From the NCBI GenBank assembly GCA_033297205.1, contig MU859314.1, positions 1 through 41,021 on the forward strand: 41,021 bases of DNA, given 5' to 3'. Each line of letters starts with the position of its first letter. The first letter of the stretch is position 1. The position numbers and the translations under genes are program-made. Below the pieces are notes generated by a model that saw nothing but the letters and a program-made list of their open reading frames with translations, was not told the origin of the DNA and ran no database searches. This document shows, in pieces, positions 19,695 to 29,079 of this stretch. The stretch is from Pseudoneurospora amorphoporcata (taxonomy: Eukaryota > Ascomycota > Sordariomycetes > Sordariales > Sordariaceae).

Positions 19695-22600
19695 GGAAGA
19701 TGAGAAATAACCCACCTGCACCAAGCTGGGATCATTGTTCTGCACCCCATAACTGACGCAAACCAGTCCGCTCTGCTTAACCACCCTCACCAACCGCGGA
19801 CTATTAATCAGCGGCTCGGCATTGCTCACAATCCCCAACAGATTCCACCTGCTCGCAAACCGGATCGCTTCCTGCAGACTACTCGCCCTGATATCGCCCA
19901 CGGGGCACGTGCCCGCATCCGTCAGGAACAGAATCGGGATATTCGGCTGCTTGAAGCTTAGGCACAAACAAATATCCGGGTTAAAGCTGGAAAAGATTAT
20001 GTGTCTTTGCCCGGCCATGTCGTACACCTTTTGCAACACCGTGTCGCAGAACGAGTTGAGCTCGACCGCGTACGTGTCCATCTCGTGCTCCTCGCTCTCG
20101 TGCAGCATCGGGTACTTCATCTCGATGTTGAAGCCCACCGTCTCGGGTAGCTTACGGAAGAGGTCCTCTAGCGTGGCGAAGGGCGCTTGGATGAAGTTTC
20201 CCCGCGAGTTGCCCTTGTAGCCCTTTTCCTTGAAGTCGCGCGTGTGTTTCATGCGCTCTTCCATCAGGTCTTTGCTGTCGCCGGGGAAGTCCATCGACAT
20301 GGAGCGTTGGCGGGGGCCGGGGCTGTTGCTGCGGAACTTCTTGAGCTGCTTATGCTGAGCTTGTTGCTGAGGAACATGGTGGCCGTGGTGGTGGGCGTGA
20401 CCCGAGCGGGAGGAGTCGGGGTTGATGTGCAGGAACTGTTCGAGGGTGAGGGTGTGCACGGGTGCGTCGAAGCCCGTCTCGCTGACGAGGAAGTCGTGGT
20501 AGATGACGGGGACGTGGTCCTTGGTGAGTTGCACGTCGAACTCGACGTATTGAGCGCCGAGGTTAGCGGCGGCAATGAACGAGGGGATCGTGTTCTCGCC
20601 TAGCTGGAGGGACTTGTTGGCTACCACGTTCTTGCCGAGGCCGCGGTGGCCGATAACCATGGTGGAGTCCAGCTTCTTCCAGTACGTCTGCTGCGAGGTT
20701 ACTTCCATTTTGGGATGCGAGAAGGGAGTGATGACCAAGAAGTTGAAGTTCACTGTTCCAATGACTTCAAAGTTGCTGCCCATGATCGGCACCGAGATGT
20801 CGCCCTGCAGGTTCATCCTCTTGGTGCCGACGGTTGGGCGGACACTGGAAAGGAGAGCAACACCGCGGCCAACCTTGTTCTTCTCGTTGCCCGAGTATGT
20901 CGGCACAATATCGAAGAAAAGTCTGACCTTGGAAGCATCCCTGGTGGTGAAGAGGATAGGCTCGGTAGAGATGTTCTCGTGAACAGGCAGGTCGATCATG
21001 GTCGGGTCGCCCAGCGCACCTTGAGCAGACACGACAACCGACAGAGCTGTATCCAGCTGTGTCGTGTGCGCTTCAGCAAGGGGTACCTTGTCCAACGTGA
21101 TGGCCTCGATTCCCTTGCGCATGTCCATCGAACCCAGGCTGACCAGCACGAGACTCTCGTTCTTCAGGTATCTATGGCCGAAGGTCTTGACAGGTTCAGC
21201 AGGACGCGAATTTCCGTTGGAGCGTCTATCACCCAGAGACGCAGCCAGAGCGTTCTCAGTCTCAGGGTGCGGCGTGGTCGTCGATGACTTTTCGTCTTCG
21301 GAGCTGCTACCGCTCACATCCTCAGGGGCCTGACTATGAGCAGACAGAAGCCGTGCAATCTCGAGATGGCCTCTGAGTGCAGCATGCTCCTTTGCCGTCC
21401 AGCCAGACGAATCCAACTTCTCCACATCCGCACCAGCATCCACGAGCAGCTGGGCAACGCCAAGATGACCGTCGACAGCCGCAATGTGTAGCGGGGTCCA
21501 CGCAAAGTTCTTCTCAGCCAGCTCGAGGTTGGCCTTCTGCTCCTTCGTACCCTTAAGCAATACCCTAGCGCACTCGTCGTGACCAAACCTGGCAACAACA
21601 TGCAAGGCCGTCTCGCCGCTGTTATCCTGCCAGTTGATATCCACTCCGGCATTGACCAGCAACTCGACGATATCCTTGGAGTTGGCCTTGGTCGCGAGGG
21701 CCAGCACCGCGCTCGACTTGGAGATGGCGCGCCTCATTTCGGCTTGGTGGTCATTAACCCCCTTCCAGTTCTCTCCTTGCAGCAGCGCCTTAGTGGTCAG
21801 CGGGTGGCCGCCGATGACGCTCAAGTGCAGCGGCGCGTTTCCGTCCTTGTCCTGCCATTCGGGGGCGTCGATGCCGTTCTCGACGTTGAACTGTCCCCAG
21901 TCCTGCATCTTGCGCATGATGATCTGGCAGACCACGACAAAGCCGAACTGGGCGGCATAGTGGAGCGGTATACGACCGAATGCGTCTTTGGCGGTTAGAG
22001 CCACTCTCTGGTCCGGTCTGAGGTTTTCTAGTAGGTACTTGAGCAGCTGAATTGCTTCATCGTCGTCGCCGAGGAGTTTTGACTCCTTGAGGGTCGTCCC
22101 GCGCGGTGCTGACAAGGGCGAGGTTGCTGGGGTGAGGTAGGGCTGCGCGTAGTGAACCCCGGTGCGAGGGAAGGGGTACGATTCGGCCTCCGGCTCACTG
22201 CTGATGAGTGAAGCCGTTTTTGTGCGACCAATGTGAATGACAAGTCTGTGAATGCAGTTGCGCTCGTTGATGTCGTCGGGCTCGTCCAGCGATTTGACTT
22301 GCTTGAGAAGGAAAATGATACAGTCTCTCGAACGGGAGGAAACAGATCGCTGGAGTAGGTTAAGCAGCAAGGGCTGTTGTGACGGTGATGAGCCATCGGC
22401 GTTCGCTAAATTTCCTTCTTTCAAACCCTTCTCCAAAGCCGCGACGTCGTCTTTACGGATGGCCTGGTCCAATCTTTCGAGAAGCGCACTCGGTACGTTA
22501 AGCATAGCCTTTGCAGAAGCACGACCCAGGGAGAGTGTCGATCGCTCGGATTTGGCATCATCGATGTTCTGCGCCTCTCCCAGCTTTGACAGCCACTTGT

Positions 22601-23156
22601 TGATCTCGGTCAAAAGGCGGCTGATGGCGGTGTCATTGGTGAAGGGTAACAGATCGACCTTTGTGGAAATGTAGTTGTGTTGGGTGCTTGTTGTGTTGGG
22701 CACCTTCTTGTCCAGCTTCTTTGTGATTTTGACAAACCCACGGCGGTTGATTTCGCCGAACCATTGCAGCTTCCGGAACTGACCTCGCAGCTCGAGAAGC
22801 GCTCCCATTAGCTCTTCAACCTCGTCATCATCGAGGTTGGCGACGATCTCAGGGGTCCTGCCATAGCGGTCCTGCAGCACCTTAAGCCGCCGGTAGGCCT
22901 CGGCATACTTCTTGTTGTAGAAGGAGTCGACGTCTTCAAGGTTTCGGTCCAAGGCAAAGAAGAACTCGGCCAAATCTACCGGCTCTCCATTCTTGGCCGC
23001 TTCTTGCGCAGCCCTGATTAGCTTCTTTAGGCCTTTGTAGTTGATGTAGAAGGCTGCCCACTCTGGGACCTGGTTACGTGGGAGACTGTTGAACTGTTAG
23101 TTTGCAGTGCAAAGGGTATCCAGGATCAGGCTTGTATACTTTCTGCCAAACTTCAT
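19078..23156 (-). CDS. nuc-2: NUC-2/PHO81 phosphate-starvation sensor: SPX, ankyrin and GDPD-like domains
   Basis: Exons 23140-23156 (17 nt), 19716-23085 and 19078-19377 encode about 1228 residues. Intron 1 is 54 nt. Intron 2 (19378-19715) runs through the gap, from a CAG/GTGGGT donor to a branch AAACTAAT and acceptor CCAG. NUC-2 is the positive regulator that relieves PHO80/PHO85-type (PREG/PGOV) inhibition of NUC-1 under phosphate starvation. The SPX domain occupies about 1-200, with the basic inositol-pyrophosphate-binding helix RRGFVKITKKLDKK near 118-132. Six ankyrin repeats lie at about 340-590. A glycerophosphodiester-phosphodiesterase-like domain at about 817-1150 keeps HRG, ENT, EFD and YHDF elements. 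The acidic tail is exon 3. I remember the published protein as 1066 residues, so the C-terminal model may differ. Yeast Pho81 is about 1180. The last intron cannot be trusted base by base. Confidence 0.9.
19422..19690. other. Assembly gap and homopolymer-distorted sequence inside nuc-2 intron 2
   Basis: Ten N at 19571-19580 mark a gap. Around them lie A-runs of about 45 (19422-19466), 18 (19471-19488), 21 (19611-19631) and 52 bases (19639-19690). Between them the sequence consists largely of short A, C and G runs. This does not look like natural fungal DNA and is probably low-quality read-end sequence placed at an unresolved poly-T (sense strand) intron. It lies wholly within an intron, so it should not change the protein. 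Confidence 0.85.
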
Positions 23157-23372
23157 AGTAGACTCTGTGATTGTGTTTTCCAGTCGATATGAGTGTGATT
23201 ACCGCAGGTTCGCAAGTTGTTGCGAATCCGTTAGGCTGATCTATGTTGGCAGCAAGATGGGCAGAAGTGCAGACGGTGTCTGAAAAGGGAGGAGTGTGGT
23301 GGCCCTATTATAGTCTCGGGTACTCGATGATATGTTGGCGGCCAAGAGGGGTTCAAGGTCTCGGACAGGTCG

Positions 23373-23378
23373 AACGTG
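23373..23378 (-). promoter_or_regulatory. CACGTT-type E-box upstream of nuc-2
   Basis: AACGTG on the plus strand reads CACGTT towards nuc-2, 217 bases upstream of its start. Yeast Pho4 binds CACGTG and, more weakly, CACGTT; NUC-1 is its Neurospora counterpart. A hexamer occurs often by chance, so this is only a candidate. Confidence 0.25.
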
Positions 23379-23987
23379 AGCCACTAAGATGGAAGAGGTG
23401 ACAGCTAAGCAAGCAGAATAAGCAAACAGTTGGTGATGAGTCGAAGAGAAGAAGAAGGACAGGTTGTGGCATGTATAGCTTTAAGTCGTCTTAACAACTC
23501 ATGGAGCCAGTCTAGAACGCTGGTGGATGTGCCAGTGCGGACAAAGCCGTCGCCATTGACGAAGTGGAAAAGGGGACAATCAGGGATCCATAGCTGTGAT
23601 GAAATACGTACTCTTGTTATTACTGCATTCGCTCTACCTAGGTCTCCGGCGGTCGAGTTGTGACCGGGGATAGGTTCGGCACTGGAGCGGGAATGGAATG
23701 CGGCGCCATCGTTATTGTCCATAACCATTGTGGCCAAGCTTTGGTGATCCCATCAACTCTCGCGGCAACTTGGAATTCTACATTCCCACTGAAAGTGCCC
23801 GTACTTCGCCACACAACTTTACTCCGCGTCCTGTCAGCCAGTCAGAGCCCGCTGTGGCGTCTGCTGCAGCATCCCCCACCTCTCAGTGGACAATCCCACA
23901 GCTCCAACGACACCCGGTTGGGTCCCACTTGACATGATGGTCATTGACACCACCTCCGGATACTATTTTTGTTCGTTCAACATGTGA

Positions 23988-23993
23988 AACGTG
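23988..23993 (-). promoter_or_regulatory. Second CACGTT-type E-box upstream of nuc-2
   Basis: A second AACGTG hexamer in the same orientation, about 830 bases upstream of the nuc-2 start. Candidate only, for the same reason as the proximal copy. Confidence 0.2.
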
Positions 23994-24667
23994 AATGATC
24001 GATTTGATCATCATGTCTCCGAGGGTTCCCTGAAACGAGCATACGCTAGCTTCATGGGTTCAGTTCTCGGAGGCCGGGACCGATAGACTTACCTAGTCAT
24101 CCCATTTTAGCTTCTGCAAGATAACTAGCTAAGGTATGTCGGAGTTGACGAGCTGGAAGGTTAGTAGGAGCTGAGCTACACCGGTATCTGAACGCGTTCG
24201 CAGCCCTCGCGACAAATCGGTCTCGAACTACAACATCGAGTACCTACATATCATTCACCGCTCTCGTCTTACCTCTATCAAGGTATCACACGAACACTGG
24301 ATCCAGACCCAGAATCCAGGGACCTCGTGACCCCTTGTGCCTTTTCATGGAGGCCCCTTCAAACATTAGTCAGGAACCACAACGCCCAAGGAAGGGAGCT
24401 AAAACGATGGGAAACAGACCCCAGTCATATGACTCGATTCTTGAAAGATTGAACGTATCAATGAAAGTATCCGAGCCATGCCAGTGCTTCGTACTGTAGG
24501 TTATTGGTAGAGGAAAAGCGTGGGAGGGTTAGGGTTACCCGCCCAAACCTCATGTTTCTTTTCCTAGATGTACCTAGGTATTCCCGACGACTCCACCACC
24601 ACCACCTCCTCCTCCAAACCCTCCGACCCATCCACATTACCCCCTTCAACCCCCCCATTCTCCAAGT

Positions 24668-25147
24668 TCATTCCCTCCCAGCAAACTGTTCCGCCCTAGT
24701 AACCGGCTCCGGCCTCGACGCAAAAACCATCTTATACCTTATAATATCCACGACCTCCAACTCCTCCTTCTCTTCATCATCAGAGTGCCGCTTCCTCGCC
24801 ACTCCCACCGGCTTAGGTAGTGCCTTCACCTCCCCATGCAACCGCTGATGTTCCCCGATATACATATACACCCTCTTCATCCACTTCTTGTCGTTTGGGT
24901 CAAAAGTAAGACTGTGGGGCTGGTGATCGGGGAAATCAATTCTTCCTACTGCGACTGGCGTTGTGGTTTGTGTTGGGGTTATGGTGGAAGGGTCGAAGTC
25001 GCGGATGTTGAGAGTCCCTTGGAGCTCGAGGAGGGCGAGGCCTGAGGGGGTTTGGATGAGGGTTGGTAGTGGGTTGGGTGTCAATGGTGAGGTTGATGAG
25101 GTAGGTTGTTGGAGAGGACGGGGATGAAGGGGGATTTGTGTCGACAT
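24668..25147 (-). CDS. ctf8: Ctf8, subunit of the Ctf18 alternative clamp loader
   Basis: A single exon of 159 residues. Ctf8 joins Dcc1 and Ctf18 with the small RFC subunits in the clamp loader that acts on PCNA at replication forks and supports sister-chromatid cohesion. The family signature is clear: GLALLELQGTL at 36-46, VGRIDFP at 67-73, and DPNDKKWMKRVYMYIGEHQ followed by RLHGEVKALPKP at 83-113. The C-terminal strand VVDIIRYKMVFASRPEPV is at 132-149. The acidic HSDDEEKEE loop interrupts the last two blocks. The N-terminal 30 residues are Pro/Ser-rich and variable, as in other fungal members. Length is typical. It lies between two SPX-domain genes on the same strand but has no evident functional tie to them. 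Confidence 0.9.
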   Translation of the reverse strand: MSTQIPLHPRPLQQPTSSTSPLTPNPLPTLIQTPSGLALLELQGTLNIRDFDPSTITPTQTTTPVAVGRIDFPDHQPHSLTFDPNDKKWMKRVYMYIGEHQRLHGEVKALPKPVGVARKRHSDDEEKEELEVVDIIRYKMVFASRPEPVTRAEQFAGRE

Positions 25148-25793
25148 TTTTCTTGGTGGTTGTCGGGTTGTGTGACGTTTTGTTTGCTGATGTTGCGTTG
25201 CTGTGATGAGATTCCCGCATGTGTTGCGATTCTCCCTTCAGTTGGTTTGGTGGTGAGGGGCTCGTCAAAGCGAGGCGAGTGGAGAATTCAGTTCACTGGC
25301 TGTTGGGTGTTTGAGCCTTGCAAAATGGTAGTCGTTCAAGTGCGTAGAATATTTTTTGCAAGTTCGTTTTAGAAAGGTGCTGTTGAGATGTTGTTTGCAT
25401 GATATAGCTTTCGAGTTGAGAACTTCAGTCCATTTTCGATTTCACCAGAGCAACAGTGGCCCGTGCGCACATGAAGAGCCCTTTGATATTATCGATTCAA
25501 TATATTCCGTGTATCAATTTTTATGCTTCCAAGTCAATGCCGAACTGTACGTATGCCTACCTCAACACACTCCTCGCCAAAACTTCTCTTCCCAACCACT
25601 GCCCATATGTCATCTCCCCGATTCATCCAGTCATAACCAGGTCTGTTTTCCGTATCCAATCTTTCGTTATCCCTTCGTTAACCAAGCATGAGTTTCATAC
25701 CCAGTCTCGTATCAACCGATTAAACCCTACAAGCCATCCTATCTCAGGTCAACATGACTCGCCGAGGAGCTGCTGCTTTGTGTGAACAGAGAC
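25148..25793. other. ctf8 upstream region and vtc-4 3' region
   Basis: About 650 bases containing the ctf8 promoter and the vtc-4 3' end. Nothing further is recognised; the open frames on the plus strand have no motifs. Confidence 0.5.
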
Positions 25794-28200
25794 TCAGACC
25801 TTTCGGAATCTGGCCAAGAAGTCACGATACTAAAGACACACAAGTCAGCAAAGTAATTTCCCCTAGATACTCCAGCGACTTGAGAAGACTTACCGCAAAG
25901 CTAAAGTTCAAAACAAGCGCCACCATAAGCGCAATACTAACCACCAACGGGCCCAGGAAATTATCAAAGTCCTTGCCGCTCCTCGCAATAATCATCTGTC
26001 TCCTCGAGTGCAGCAAGAAGTATCCCCAACCCCCAGCAAACGTCGCCGTGAGAATAAACCCAATCGCAATCCACTCCGCCACCGTGTCCCTGCCCGCGGC
26101 CGTGTACAAACTGATAGCCAAGCCTCCCAGCAACACGCAAATATGCTGCCACCTAAGGAACGTGCGCTCGTTGGCCAGCCAGACCTTGGGCTCGATCTGC
26201 AAGGGACCCGAGTTCTTGATCCACTCGGTCGGCTCCTCGACACCAGGAGGGAGGGTCACGGAGCCACGACGACCGCCGCCTTCGCGCTGGGCCCGCTTGA
26301 GACGCATGGCTTTGGAGTACTTGGAGAGGGAGAAGCCGGGGAAGACAGACGAAAGAGTCATGGTGCCGTAATCACTACGGCCTTGTTGTTGGCCACTCTG
26401 TTGCTGGCTACTGCTGCTTCCGTTGAGTGCGTCGCCGGCAGGAGTGATGCCGGTAGGGGTCCTGTCTGTTATCCCGGAGGCGGGAGTTTGCGCTTTGGCG
26501 CCGCTGCTTTCGGCCGCGACGCGCTCAGCGAGGTAGGACTTGGCCACAGGAGAGCTCCGGGAGGGCTTGAATGAGTTGCCGAGTTTCGTGCCGAGGAAGC
26601 TGCCGACTACTTGCTCGTTCTGCGCACGGTGGGCTCGCTTCGCTTCCTCCTCCTCGAAGGCCACCTGAGGATCCTTGCGAATGTCGATGTCGAGGTCGGG
26701 CAGCCAGAAGGGCAACCTGTTGACGTAGTCCTCGAAAAGAGAGGCGACGCCGTGCATGAACTTGGAAAAGCGAGGGCAAGGGTGGACCAAATGTGAGGCC
26801 ATCAGGTCCGTGACCCAGACTGGTCGCTTACGGTTATTGTCCTCCTTCAGCTTGATTTCCAACACTGCATAGGGGAACCGAGACACCTCGCTCTGGTTGA
26901 TGTTCTTGAAGGGGTAGGTCATGTTGCTGTCGTCGATATCCGTGCGGTGCCAGTTCTGGGGATCGCGGCACGGCCTATCGCGGTCGAGGGTATCTTCGCG
27001 GATGAAGGCAATGTCGGTGTCGATAGACACACGAATGCGGTCATCTCCGGGCTTCTGGAAGGCAGTTCGGACGTAGTTCGCGCGGATGACAGGCTGAAGT
27101 TTGTTGCTGCGAATGTAGTCCTGGATAGCATCGGCAGTGGAGCGGAACTCTTCGACGTCTGCGGTGCTCTGGCCCTGTCGTTCCATCTTCTGGATCGACT
27201 TCTCCATCTTGTACTCGCCATCCAAGTATGGCTTGATGTACTTCTCCTTGATGGGGAACTTGCGCTCCTCGCTGGTGCCGTTGTCGTGGATGATCTTTTG
27301 CTCCAGAACAATATCGGGCTTCTGGCTCAGTTGACCGTACCAACGCAAGCGGAGCGATGACGCCTCGGTTTCACGGTCCACCTTTTGGTTGTACATTTGG
27401 AAGTTGGGGCTGTCAAAGTACAGAGATGTAATGGTCGGGTCCTCATCTCCATCCCATTCCTTGGCCGATTGTTGGCTGTAGACGAGAGCAGGGAGCCTGC
27501 GGAGGATATACGTCTTGACCTCGAGCAGGTTGTCGGGGTGCACCCAGAACTTGTAGGCCGTGTACTTTTCGCCATTGTGTGTCTCGGGTTGACTTTCGGG
27601 GTCGAGATGGTACGGCTCGGCGGGAGCATTCTCTTCGAGGTGTTGGCGGATGGCGAAATACATGAGCGACAGCTTGTTGAGCAGAGGCGAGTACCCTTGC
27701 TCTGAGTTGAAGGGCCGCTTGGACAAGCTGACCTGCATGATGGGACGAATCTTGTACCGATCACCACGCTTGCGATCATGTTTCTTGACGATCTTGAGGA
27801 AGCCCGTGTAGTTCAGGTTGCTGTACTTCTGAAGTTCCTTGACCTCGTTCGTGATGCCATCCAGCTCGGCCTCGAGGTCCTTGAGTCGTTGGGCGAGGGC
27901 TTCGTCAGTCGGCTTGTCCTTGTTTTCGGCATCGGCCGGTGGCAGATCTCTGAGCTTGTCGAAGGCCGCGTCTACTCGTTGACGCAGCTCCTGCATCTTC
28001 TCCTCCTGGAACTGGGCCACCTTTTCGAGCTGCGTGTTGAAAATCTCATCGCAGAAGCGGTTCTCGTCCTCCTCGGTCCATGGCTCGTCATCATCGTCGG
28101 GTTTGTCCTCTCGGAGGATGCTTTTGAGCTTGCTGTAGTCCATGTACTTGTCCCGCCATGGCTCGTAAATGGATTGCTTGAGCGTCTTGCCGAAACGCAT
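25794..28200 (-). CDS. vtc-4: VTC-4, polyphosphate polymerase subunit of the vacuolar transporter chaperone
   Basis: Exons 25894-28200 and 25794-25829 encode 780 residues. The intron 25830-25893 has a GTAAGT donor, and the last exon codes for only 11 residues. VTC4 makes inorganic polyphosphate from ATP on the vacuole membrane and moves it into the lumen. An SPX domain at about 1-165 carries the inositol-pyrophosphate-binding helix YTGFLKIVKKHDRK near 130-144. The CYTH-fold tunnel domain (about 200-510) has the RLRW arginines near 284-286, VLEIKL, and SHLVHPCPRFSKF. Its Lys480 corresponds by position to the catalytic lysine of yeast Vtc4. A disordered Ser/Gln-rich linker follows, then three transmembrane helices from about residue 685. 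Similarity to Vtc4 rather than Vtc2/3 rests on these retained residues. Confidence 0.9.
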
Positions 28201-28218
28201 GGTCGCAGTGGTGTTGTC

Positions 28219-28258
28219 GTGGTGGTGGTGGTGGTGGTGGTGGTGGTGCTGCTGCTGC
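28219..28258 (-). repeat. (CCA)n/(CAG)n tract in the vtc-4 5' leader
   Basis: On the coding strand a short CAG run passes into about nine ACC units, ending some 20 bases before the vtc-4 ATG. It is presumably transcribed as part of the 5' leader. Confidence 0.85.
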
Positions 28259-28629
28259 TACTATCTTGAGGGGTTGTCTCGAAGATGCTATTGAGAAAAT
28301 ACGATGAGATGATTAGTACTGTTGCGATAATCGGTGCGTGGAGTCGAGACTTCAAACTCTATGGGAAGCAGAAGGAGGGGCAAACGAAAACAAGATGCGA
28401 TCACAAGATTGAGCCGAGAAGGTCATTGCGCCACAAAGTGTTCGTTGTTCGTGGTTCGCGGAGCCAGACTTCGTGGATCCATCCCGTCCGCCAAGCCCTT
28501 TGGAAGCGTATCCCCACATCACTTCGTCACTGTAGCAAGGATTGGGTCGGGCGTGTTCGAGGCCTGCTCCACTGAAGTTCACCAATGATAGCAGGGGTGT
28601 TCAGACCTGCAATTGGCCAATCATTGCTA

Positions 28630-28635
28630 CACGTG
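28630..28635. promoter_or_regulatory. CACGTG (PHO4/NUC-1-type) site upstream of vtc-4
   Basis: A perfect palindromic CACGTG lies 430 bases upstream of the vtc-4 start. Pho4-family bHLH activators, including Neurospora NUC-1, bind this core to switch on phosphate-starvation genes, and yeast VTC genes are Pho4 targets. Other bHLH factors use the same core, so the assignment is inference from context. Confidence 0.5.
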
Positions 28636-29079
28636 CTTCCGTTGCCGTCCTCGAGAACATCCTCCGCCAAGACAATATCATGATACCCTCTCGACTTCAC
28701 ATGCTGCATCTGCAACAAATTACAGGCAGTCACATTCGATGAGTGAGTCCTCAGCCATTGAAAGAGGCTATGTATTCGCAAGATGGTAATGGTATATACA
28801 GCAACCGACCACCCCCAAAACCAAATGATCTAGACCTGAAAAATAACAGGAAACTGGCGAGGACATTGCAATCCCAAGAAGGGCCATGAGATGAGCATGC
28901 ATGCTTTTAAAATGCAGAAACAAACCCAAAACCCGATACCAAGAAACGAACCCTTTCTTCCACACATGGTATCAAACCTTGAATGAAAACCATAGAAAAT
29001 CCCATCGCCATTCTCATCCAACATGGGAATCATCCCAACCATATCCTCCGCCTGATGTCATGCCCATCCCCACCATCGT

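Larger units (their letters stand above)
23157..24667. other. Upstream region of nuc-2, downstream of ctf8
   Basis: About 1.5 kb, with the nuc-2 promoter next to 23157 and the ctf8 3' end at the far side. Two AACGTG hexamers (CACGTT on the nuc-2 strand) stand at 23373-23378 and 23988-23993. No coding region is recognised. Confidence 0.5.
28201..29079. other. vtc-4 upstream region and glutamate synthase 3' region
   Basis: About 880 bases. Next to the vtc-4 start is a trinucleotide repeat in the leader; further up stands a CACGTG site. The part near 29079 should be the 3' end of the glutamate synthase transcript. No gene is recognised. Confidence 0.55.

Noticed and set aside
19551..19756. Poly-Phe or poly-Lys coding extension of nuc-2
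   Set aside because: It is translation of artefactual homopolymers; a good donor at 19715 ends the exon before them.
24140..24180. Short similarity to fungal 5S rRNA (GGTTAGTAG)
   Set aside because: Only about ten bases match; the rest of a 5S gene is absent.
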